Assembly: GCA_028277645.1 (NCBI GenBank)
Contig: JANQFV010000044.1
Span: 1 to 64,000, forward strand
Length of the DNA: 64,000 nucleotides
Direction: 5' to 3'
Source: Phycisphaerae bacterium
GTDB lineage: Bacteria > Planctomycetota > Phycisphaerae > UBA1845 > Fen-1342
Numbering within the stretch: the stretch's first letter is position 1; every line of letters begins with the position of its first letter. Position numbers and translations under genes: made by a program. Positions 1 through 7,800 of this stretch are shown here, one piece after another. The notes under the pieces were generated by a model. The model was not told the origin of the DNA and did no database searches. It worked only from the letters and a program-made list of their open reading frames with translations.

Positions 1-1034
1 TAACCATCATCTGCGTCGCCATACATCGGCAGCGCTTCCCCGCCTTCGGCCAGCGCGGCCAGAAACGTGTACACGCGGTGCAAGCCGTCATTGAACGCGT
101 TCGGAAAGTCCATGTCCGCACGCCGCGCGGCGACGACCGCGAGCGTGAAGAACTGGAGCACGAAGAAGTGATATCCGAGCGCGTGTTCGCAGTTACCGCC
201 GTCGGCATACGTCTGCTTGTGGAGTTCCGCCGAGAGAACTTCGAAGCTCTGCTTCCGCCAGCGGTCCGCGTCGGGCAGTTCGCGGAAATAGAGTGTGGCG
301 ATGAAGACGCCCGCCGCCTCGCCGATGCGATGGTTGTTCGCCGATGATCCGTACGAGTACTTACGGGTGATATCGCCAACGTGCAGGTGCACGCTGGCAA
401 GCACGCGATCATACAACTCAGCGTCGAGCGCCCCCGACGACCGGATCAGGTCAATCGCCCATGCCCAGTTGATCAGACGAATGGCGAGTTCGAGCGGACT
501 GCGCCAATTCATGCCGATACCAAACGGGCACGCGTCCAGCCACTCGCGCAACTGCGTGACGACCGCCTCCGCAAACGCGATGTTGCCCGTTGCGCGGTAC
601 GCCCGGCCTAACACGACCAAGTGCTGGTGCCGATTGGGCTCCCAGACGAATTTGCAGTCACCGGTCACGCGGAAATCGCGATAGTCGATCGACGGCGCGT
701 ACTCGCGCGGGGCGGCAATACCATGCTTCAAATCGCGATTCCAGTCAGCCGGGGCTCCGAGCGCGCACTCATCGAGATCGAACAATCTGATCCGGCGTTC
801 TGCGATGCGCGTCGCGCGGGCCACGAGCCGCTCGCACCAGTGCGCCTCGCGCTCAGCCACTTCGCCTGACCAGGCGCCAACCGCTAGCGCTGTCAGCTCC
901 GCCTGCCCCGCCGCGCGCCTGTTTCGTCGTCGAACGAGCTCATCTGCGGCGCGAACCCGGCGGTCGAGAAGATAGCGGTCCACCCGATCGTTGAACTGAT
1001 TGCGCACGCGCCACACAATCTCGCTCAGAGACAT
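1..1034 (-). CDS. Heparinase II/III family protein, N-terminal part (runs off the left edge)
   Basis: An open frame reads leftward from ATG at 1034 without a stop to base 1, giving about 344 codons of the N-terminus; the rest lies outside the window. The frame contains segments typical of the alpha-helical N-terminal domain of heparinase II/III-type polysaccharide lyases: a WNRDLKHG stretch, FVWEPNRHQHL, GMNWRSPLELAIRLINW and YADGGNCEHALGYHFF. This family cleaves acidic polysaccharides by beta-elimination, and relatives often sit in capsule or exopolysaccharide loci. The catalytic C-terminal sheet domain is not visible, so activity and substrate cannot be judged. No signal peptide is apparent at this start. 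A weak AAGG lies just before the ATG. Confidence 0.8.
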   Translation of the reverse strand, partial: MSLSEIVWRVRNQFNDRVDRYLLDRRVRAADELVRRRNRRAAGQAELTALAVGAWSGEVAEREAHWCERLVARATRIAERRIRLFDLDECALGAPADWNRDLKHGIAAPREYAPSIDYRDFRVTGDCKFVWEPNRHQHLVVLGRAYRATGNIAFAEAVVTQLREWLDACPFGIGMNWRSPLELAIRLINWAWAIDLIRSSGALDAELYDRVLASVHLHVGDITRKYSYGSSANNHRIGEAAGVFIATLYFRELPDADRWRKQSFEVLSAELHKQTYADGGNCEHALGYHFFVLQFFTLAVVAARRADMDFPNAFNDGLHRVYTFLAALAEGGEALPMYGDADDG

Positions 1035-1126
1035 GGCCTTCAGTCTACGGGTGTACCAGGTCAGTGTTTGCACGGTGTTTATGTGGCCTTTTCTTATACG
1101 AAAGACGTCTGGGGCAATTGTGCGGA

Positions 1127-1762
1127 TCAAACCATCGGCGGCGTTGCTGTGCGATCGTGGTCGCCACCTGTTGCGGACGGCAGCCAACCGCTTCGCCGGG
1201 CTAGCGCTACGCTTACGAGGACGAGCCCCGCGATAACGGCAATCTGCTGGCGCCAACCGAAGCCGGGCGTTCCGACGTGCCCAAAGACGTCCGCCAACGC
1301 GCCCAACGCGCTGAGCACCAGCCCGGGAATAACGAACAAGTCGATGCGAAGCAGCGCCCCCAGAACAACTACCAGCCCCCCCAGCACAATTGCCGCAACC
1401 TGATATGCACCAAATCCGGCGCTGCCCTGGTGCCCAAAGTAGTCAGCAAACACACCAACGCTGACGAGCAACAGCCCCGTGATCAGGATAATCGTCGACA
1501 AATTCAACTTGGACTTGCCGCCGGCAACGCGTTCCCGGCGACGTCGATAGAGGGCGTCGGCACACGCGGAGCAGTACTCCACGCGAACCGGAGCGCCTTC
1601 GTCATAGCCCTTGAGGACGCTGACACGCGCCGGGTCTGCACACGTTGAGCAGCGCGGCATGGCGATCGCGCCATTCGTTGCTGTCGCACTCGGTGCTGAC
1701 ATCGCTCCCGTTTGCTCCTCTCGTTGCGTCAACATCTCGCGAAAGCTCGTCTCGGGTGGCAT
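1127..1762 (-). CDS. Zinc-ribbon membrane protein, four predicted TM segments
   Basis: A 211-residue protein of unknown function. Residues 38-67 hold two cysteine pairs (C38-x2-C41 and C64-x2-C67) that look like a treble-clef or rubredoxin-like zinc ribbon. They are followed by a basic linker (RRRRERVAGGK) and four hydrophobic stretches between about residue 88 and 195, so it is probably a small cytoplasmic-membrane protein with a cytosolic zinc site. Start choice is uncertain: in-frame ATGs at M10 and M21 are plausible, M21 having GGGAG just upstream, and the first 20 residues are low in content. It lies between the heparinase-like gene and the response regulators on the same strand, with a 440-bp gap upstream that suggests its own promoter. 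Confidence 0.7.
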   Translation of the reverse strand: MPPETSFREMLTQREEQTGAMSAPSATATNGAIAMPRCSTCADPARVSVLKGYDEGAPVRVEYCSACADALYRRRRERVAGGKSKLNLSTIILITGLLLVSVGVFADYFGHQGSAGFGAYQVAAIVLGGLVVVLGALLRIDLFVIPGLVLSALGALADVFGHVGTPGFGWRQQIAVIAGLVLVSVALARRSGWLPSATGGDHDRTATPPMV

Positions 1763-2201
1763 CCTGCCCCGGTTGGGAGTGCGTCGGCCGATCCTTGCCC
1801 GGTCCGCGGCTCCCCGCCTCCGTTGCGCCTGACTTCTCTCCCTGCCTGCTTTCCGGCCACCTGCCCGGGATTCCCTCCATGCCCTGGCGCAGCCCTATAT
1901 TCTATGATAACCGTTTGTCGGCCCGGCGATTACAGTTAGCCGAACCCTGTCAGAACCACCGGATGCCAAGCCCGAGCAGCGGCGGCGTGGATTTGGCAGA
2001 CGACACCCCGGTCGTCGTCGCCCCCAGAGCCAGCGATGGCTCCGGACACAATATCGCTACTGGTTCGTCCGCCTCGACCTGCGCCGACTGCCGAGGAGGA
2101 CGTCGACGAGGCCGAGATTACCGGCCCAATTAGACTCCCTGCTCCTCAACAGTCTAGACGCTTCCCGCTGATCCGGCACTAGGGAATCCCTGCGAATCGG
2201 A
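1763..2201. other. Intergenic region, no gene recognised
   Basis: This gap separates two leftward genes and should hold the promoter of the zinc-ribbon membrane gene. An AT-rich stretch around 1900-1922 (tatattctatgataacc) is the only promoter-like part. Rightward open frames here lack family signals and look like chance frames in GC-rich DNA. No convincing terminator hairpin was seen. Confidence 0.4.
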
Positions 2202-2825
2202 CTACGGTTTTCCCGTACCGACTTCCTCCATCAACCGGACTAGCTCGACGGCGTTTCGCACCATCATCTTCTTATTCACCCGTGAGCGGTGCAATTCAAC
2301 CGTCTTCTCCGTCAGACCGAGCTGCTCGGCGATGTTGCGGCTGCTGCGGCCGGCCACCACATGTTCCAGGACTTCGCGTTCGCGGGGAGTGAGCGTCGAG
2401 AGGCGCCCCGATAACACGGTTCGCCGAGCACGGCCCGCGCGCCGTCGTCCGTCCTCGATAATCGCCTGACGAACCGTCTCCAGCAAATGCTGCGCGCCGA
2501 TAGGCTTCTCCAGGAAATCGAATGCGCCACGTTTCAGCGCCTCGACGGCGACGGACACTTCGGCATGCCCGGTGACGAAGATTATCGGGGTATCCGACTT
2601 CCGGTTGGCGAGCTCGCGCTGCAGTTCCAGGCCCCCCATCCCCGGCATGCGCAGGTCGCAGACCACACAACCCGGCTGATCCGGATCGAAATCCGCGAGA
2701 AACTCGGCGGAACCGCCGTAGGACTCGACCGACAAACCGACCGTCCGCAGCATCCCGCGAATCGTTTCGCACACGACAGGATCGTCGTCGATCACATATA
2801 CGATCGGTGACGTGGACATCTTCAT
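2202..2825 (-). CDS. FixJ/NarL-type response regulator
   Basis: A 207-residue two-component response regulator. The N-terminal receiver domain (about 8-120) has the acidic pocket D13-D14-D15, phospho-acceptor D57 in a DLRMPGMGG context, the switch region VTGHAEV and the conserved lysine in FLEKP. The C-terminal part (about 143-200) is a LuxR-type helix-turn-helix (LTPREREVLEHVVAG, then NIAEQLGLTEKTVELHRSRV), so phosphorylation should drive dimerisation and DNA binding. The arrangement is that of FixJ and TodT-like regulators. It lies 56 bp downstream of a second regulator of the same type and of a kinase, and is probably co-transcribed with them. Its target genes cannot be told from the sequence. 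Confidence 0.93.
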   Translation of the reverse strand: MKMSTSPIVYVIDDDPVVCETIRGMLRTVGLSVESYGGSAEFLADFDPDQPGCVVCDLRMPGMGGLELQRELANRKSDTPIIFVTGHAEVSVAVEALKRGAFDFLEKPIGAQHLLETVRQAIIEDGRRRAGRARRTVLSGRLSTLTPREREVLEHVVAGRSSRNIAEQLGLTEKTVELHRSRVNKKMMVRNAVELVRLMEEVGTGKP

Positions 2826-2881
2826 ATCTCTGGGGGCTTGATGTGGGCCCGGCTCGAATCTACCCCCATAATTACGCGATG

Positions 2882-3547
2882 TTACTCGGGATGAAATCCG
2901 GGATTGGCGCGGCGGAATTCCGGGATACCCGCAGGGTCTCGCGCTGCCAGAGCGGCGCGCACCAAGTCAGCAACGCTGTCGACCGCCAGCTTCTTCATTA
3001 CCTGAGAACGGTGAATCTCCACGGTCCGCTCACTCAAACCCAGCCGCCCGGCAATTTGCTTGTTCGCCAATCCATCGACGACGAAATCCATGACCTGAGA
3101 CTCGCGCGGCGTCAGTTGGTCGATCTTCTCCCGGATAGCGCGGTGGCGCGCGGTCTCTGCGAACGACTCCACGGCGACCTGCACGGCGTGCTGCACACGC
3201 TCCAGTAGCGCATGGTCGCTGAACGGCTTTTCAATGAAGTCCAGCGCGCCGGCCTTCATAGCGCGAACCGCGGCGTGAACTTCGGGATAACCCGTCACCA
3301 CAACCACCGGAATTTGTATGCCGCGGGCCAGCATCCGCTGCTGTAACTCAAGCCCCCCTATCTGCGGCATCCTCAAGTCCAGCAGGAGGCAGCCCGGACG
3401 ATCCGGCACGTACCCGTTCAGAAACTCGTTCGCCCCGGCAAAGCCGCGCACTTCGAGGCCGACCGACTCGATCAGAATGCGCAAGGCGCGGCGCAGTTCA
3501 TCGTCGTCATCCACGATGTAGACAATCGGGGTATTGTTAGTCTCCAT
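2882..3547 (-). CDS. FixJ/NarL-type response regulator, translationally coupled to the kinase
   Basis: A 221-residue response regulator with the same layout as its downstream neighbour: receiver domain with D13-D16 acidic cluster, phospho-acceptor D57 (LLDLRMPQIGG), conserved lysine in FIEKP, and a LuxR-type helix-turn-helix (LTPRESQVMDFVVDG, QIAGRLGLSERTVEIHRSQV). A C-terminal tail of about 20 residues extends beyond the DNA-binding domain. Its ATG lies inside the 3' end of the histidine kinase gene (11-bp overlap), which implies translational coupling and a cognate pair. Two similar regulators beside one kinase suggest branched signalling or a duplicated output. Confidence 0.93.
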   Translation of the reverse strand: METNNTPIVYIVDDDDELRRALRILIESVGLEVRGFAGANEFLNGYVPDRPGCLLLDLRMPQIGGLELQQRMLARGIQIPVVVVTGYPEVHAAVRAMKAGALDFIEKPFSDHALLERVQHAVQVAVESFAETARHRAIREKIDQLTPRESQVMDFVVDGLANKQIAGRLGLSERTVEIHRSQVMKKLAVDSVADLVRAALAARDPAGIPEFRRANPGFHPE

Positions 3548-4295
3548 CCTGCGCCCCCTTCGCTCGCAGGCTCAGCCTGGCGACAGTCCCGCAGCCGATT
3601 CGCGGCTCAAGGTGGAATTCGCCTTCATGCTCAGCGAGGACCAGGCGCAGCAGCGTCAAGCCAAGACCGAGGTGGCCCTCCCGCGTCGTCTGGAAGGGTT
3701 CGTCCAACCCGTCCCACTTGGATCCAGGCAACCCGTCGCCTTCATCCGTGATGATAAAGTCGACCCAACCGTCCCGGTTGCGCCAGCTTGCAGTCACAGT
3801 GCAACCGATGTCGGCAGCGAGAGTCGCCTCGCACGCGTTCCGAAGAACATTGAGCAGCGCCAGGTGCAACTGCTCGCGCTGCCCGGCGACCTCCGCACAG
3901 TCTTTGGCAGGTATCACGTGAATAACGACTCTTGATTGCCCCAATTCCCGCTTGGCGGCGTCAACGGCGTCTGCCAGCAGACGGTCGGGGCACAAGCTCT
4001 CGCGCTGCGCCGATCTTCGGCCGACGAGGTCGCGCACGGTGCGCAATACTGCATTCGCACGGGCGGATTGCTCTGCAACGCGCCCGAGTGTGTCCAGAAC
4101 CTCGTCGCGCGACGTCGCATTCCCCGCGATGCGCCGTTGAGCGCCCGCTACGTAAGCCTGGAGAACCGCCAGCGGGCCCGCGAGTTCGTGAACGAACAGC
4201 GCCAGTGCTTGGTCCGCGGAAGGTGGCAAGGGAACACGCTCCCCCAGTGACGGCGCCACGCTGCGATCATCACCCTGCTTGGCAAACGCCATCAC
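3537..4295 (-). CDS. Sensor histidine kinase without a sensory domain
   Basis: A 252-residue histidine kinase core. The H-box is FVHELAGPLAV with the likely phosphorylated H36. The N-box is LLNVLRNACEA, G1 is DEGDGLP and G2 is GLGLTLLRLVL, making a complete HATPase_c domain in roughly residues 130-245. There is no room for a PAS, GAF, HAMP or transmembrane input domain: the H-box begins after only about 28 residues. It is therefore probably cytosolic and must take its signal from a partner protein or by direct contact. The layout resembles the C-terminal half of FixL/NtrB/TodS-type kinases. It is the first gene of a three-gene leftward operon with two response regulators. Confidence 0.9.
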   Translation of the reverse strand: MMAFAKQGDDRSVAPSLGERVPLPPSADQALALFVHELAGPLAVLQAYVAGAQRRIAGNATSRDEVLDTLGRVAEQSARANAVLRTVRDLVGRRSAQRESLCPDRLLADAVDAAKRELGQSRVVIHVIPAKDCAEVAGQREQLHLALLNVLRNACEATLAADIGCTVTASWRNRDGWVDFIITDEGDGLPGSKWDGLDEPFQTTREGHLGLGLTLLRLVLAEHEGEFHLEPRIGCGTVARLSLRAKGAQDGD

Positions 4296-4834
4296 TGATG
4301 CTCATATTTCGCGTCCGGCTCATGGCACACGAGCGAGTTGGGGCGCGAAAAGACCGATATCTACCCAATTCCATTCGGGATAACTAATAGAGTATAGCGT
4401 GGAATCCGAACCCACACTGCGCATTCCCCTGATTGATTCGCCCCGGATCACCCGTTCACGAAGTGTTCAGGGCCGGAGCGCACATTAATCGCATCGGGGG
4501 CCGGCCTTCGGCTGCACGCGGAGCCGCGGCCTGACCGTCAACAACCCCCGGCGTGGCAATTCGGACCCAGTGTTGCTGCTGGTCAACGCAGCGATTTCCA
4601 GGAGTTGACTGGGTATATCGCATAAGTGGCCAGTTGATAAGACTTTATCCACCTTAGCAATGAGAGCGAATCCTCCACCGGGGTTCTACGAAGGTGAATT
4701 AGAAGCTGGTCGATGATCACAGCGGCGCGCTGTTCACATGTAGCTAGTCGCGCCAAATCTCCGTGCGAACGGACGCTCGCGGCACGGTCGGGAGTCCGAC
4801 TGGCCGGCTCGCGCTGTCGCATAGTACCCACTGA
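4296..4834. other. Divergent intergenic region between the kinase operon and the giant-protein operon
   Basis: About 540 bp separate the leftward kinase operon from the rightward giant-protein operon, so both promoters are expected here. Near the kinase side lies ATCTACCC (4359-4366), which also occurs upstream of the downstream response regulator (2858-2865). TTGACT occurs at about 4605, but no well-placed -10 element was found. No open frame here is convincing, and no hairpin terminator was seen. Confidence 0.4.
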
Positions 4835-7800
4835 ATGGTGAGCATGATGAACGACGAGCATCCGCAGAAAAATGATCCGAACGCCACATCAAACGGCGAC
4901 GCGAAGAACCCGAAGGCAGATGCGAAAAAACGCAACAAAGCCACCGGGAATGTTGAGTCGCTGGAGCCGCGCATCCTGCTGTCTGCGACGTGGGTGGATG
5001 CAGATGCCGACAGCGCCGAACCGGTCGACGGCTCTCCGGACACGCTGGACGAACACGAGAGCCTCATGGAAGAGGCCGGCGAGGACATATTCGAGGGGTT
5101 GAGCGAAGATGACATCCTCAAGGGTACCAGTGGCAATGACCGGATGACCGGCACCGATGCGGACGAGGGATTCGACGCCGGCGCCGGGAATGACTTCGTC
5201 CAGGCCGGCGGCGGAGACGACGCAGTCAACGCCGGTGACGGCGACGACCGCGTCTACGCGGGGGCGGGCGATGACCGCGTTGATGGTGGGGAGGGAAATG
5301 ACTACCTGCTGGGCGATCAGACGGCCCAGGATAATGGCGACGACACCTTACGCGGTGGCGCCGGCGATGACACCCTCATGGGCCGTGGCGGCGACGATAC
5401 GCTCGACGGTGGTGAGGGAACGGACACCGCGTATTTCAACACCGCGCAGGACGGCGTCAACGTCAACCTCGCCGAGGGCACCGCAACCGGCGAGGGCAAC
5501 GACACCATCACGAACGTCGAAAACGTGATCGGCTCAGCCCGCAACGACACCATCACCGGCGACTCGGCCGACAACGTACTCTCCGGCCAGCAGGGCGACG
5601 ACGTAGTCTCCGGCAGCGGTGGCGACGACGTCGTCCGCGGCGGTCTAGGATCGGACACGCTCGACGGTGGTGAGGGCAACGATACAGCCTCATACTTCGA
5701 TGTGTACAACGCGGCCGGCGTTAACGTCGACCTGGAGGCTGGAACGTCCGACGAAGGCAGCGGGCAGGACACGCTGACGAATTTCGAGAACGTCGAGGGC
5801 AGCCACTACAACGACACGTTGTCGGGCAATGCGCAGGACAATCGGCTGGAAGGCGGACTCGGCAATGATGAGCTTCGCGGCGGCGACGGCGACGATGTGC
5901 TCGTCGGCGATTTTTCGGAAGAGGGCTCACTCGGTCAGTACTACGACCAGTATCTGACGCAGCTCGGCGGGAACGATACGCTCGACGGCGGCGAAGGGGA
6001 CGACGTGCTCCGCGGGGGAGTCGGCCAGGATACGCTCGACGGTGGCGAAGGCCAGGACACCGCCGAGTTCTCACACTCTGCCAGCGGTGTAAACGCCGAC
6101 CTCGAAGCCGGAACGGCCGAGGAATCAATCGAGCGCACCGGTTGGGTGCGTGACCCGGACACCGGGCAGTACCGCCAGGAGACGACGGTACACACCGAGG
6201 TCGACACGCTGACCAACATCGAGAACCTCACCGGCTCGGCGCAGGCAGACACGTTGGCTGGTGACGCGGGCGATAACGTGCTCGACGGCGCGGGCGGCGA
6301 TGACACGCTCGTCGGACGAGGTGGCGATGACACGTTCCGTTTCACCGACGCACAAAACGGAGATGTCTACAACGTCGACGGCGGGGACGGCCAGGACAAG
6401 CTGGACCTGACACAAATCGACTCGTCGAACGCGACGTTTGAGGGCGGGCGCATCATCGTCGACCTCGGCAATGGTGAGTCGTTTACGATTGAGCACGCGG
6501 ACGTCGAGGACGTGGAGTTTTCCGACCTGTCCGGACCGATCGAGGACATCGCGGAAGTTCGCAACATGTCCTCGGATCAGTTCCGTACGCTCTCCGCCGA
6601 GCAGGTCCAGTACCTGAGCACGGAGCAGATTGAGGGGATCAGCAATCCCTATCACTTCTACAACATGTCGTCAGACGCACGCGGCGCGCTGGATGCCGAG
6701 CAGGTGCAGGCGCTCGATACGTCGACCATCAGCATCGGCTATCTAAACGCCGACCAGCGACTCGAACTCACGGCTGACCAGGTGCAGGATCTCAATCCTG
6801 ACCAGTTCCGCTATCTGCCCGCGGACCAGGTCGAGCACCTGACTACCGAACAGATCGAGGGGATCAGCAACCCCTACCACTTCTACAACATGTCGTCCGA
6901 CGCACGCGGCGCGCTCGACGCCGAGCAGGTGCAAGCCCTCGATACGTCGACGATCAGCATCGGCTACCTGAATGCCGACCAGCGACTCGAACTCACCACC
7001 GACCAGGTACAGGATCTCGACCCCGGCCAGTTCCGTTATCTGCCCGCGGATCAGGTCGAGCATCTGACGACTGAGCAGATCGAGGGGATCAGCAATCCTT
7101 ATCACTTCTACAATATGTCGTCCGACGCCCGAAGTGCCCTCGACGCCGAGCAGGTGCAGGCACTCGATACCTCAACGATCAGCATCGGCTATCTCAACGC
7201 GGATCAGCGCCTCGACCTCACTGCGGAGCAGGTCCAGAATCTCAACCCGGACCAGTTCCGCTATCTGCCGGCCGAGCAGGTCGAACACCTGACGCCCGAA
7301 CAGGTCGAAGGAATCAGCAATCCCTATCACTTCTACAACATGTCGTCCGGCGCACGTGGCGCGCTCGACGCCGAGCAGGTACAGGCACTCGATACCTCGA
7401 CCGTCAGCATCGGCTACCTCAACGCCGATCAGCGCCTCGAACTCACGGCTGACCAGGTGCAGGACGTCGCACCCGCCCAGCTCCGCTATCTGCCTGCCGA
7501 TCAGGTCGAACACCTGACGAGCGAACAGATTGAAGGGATCAGCAATCCCTATCACTTCTACAATATGTCGTCCAACGCGCGCGGCGCGCTCGACGCCGAG
7601 CAGGTGCAGGCGCTCGACACCTCGACGATCAGCATCGGCTATCTCAACGCCGACCAGCGACAGGACCTCACTGCCGACCAGGTACAGGACGTTAGCCCAG
7701 CGCAGTTCCGCTACCTGCCTGCCGAGCAAGTCGAGCACCTGACGACCGAGCAGATCGAAGGGATCAGCAACCCCTATCACTTCTACAATATGTCTTCCGA

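Noticed and set aside
4643-4655. DnaA-box-like TTATCCACC
   Set aside because: Single imperfect match far from dnaA; expected by chance in a window of this size.
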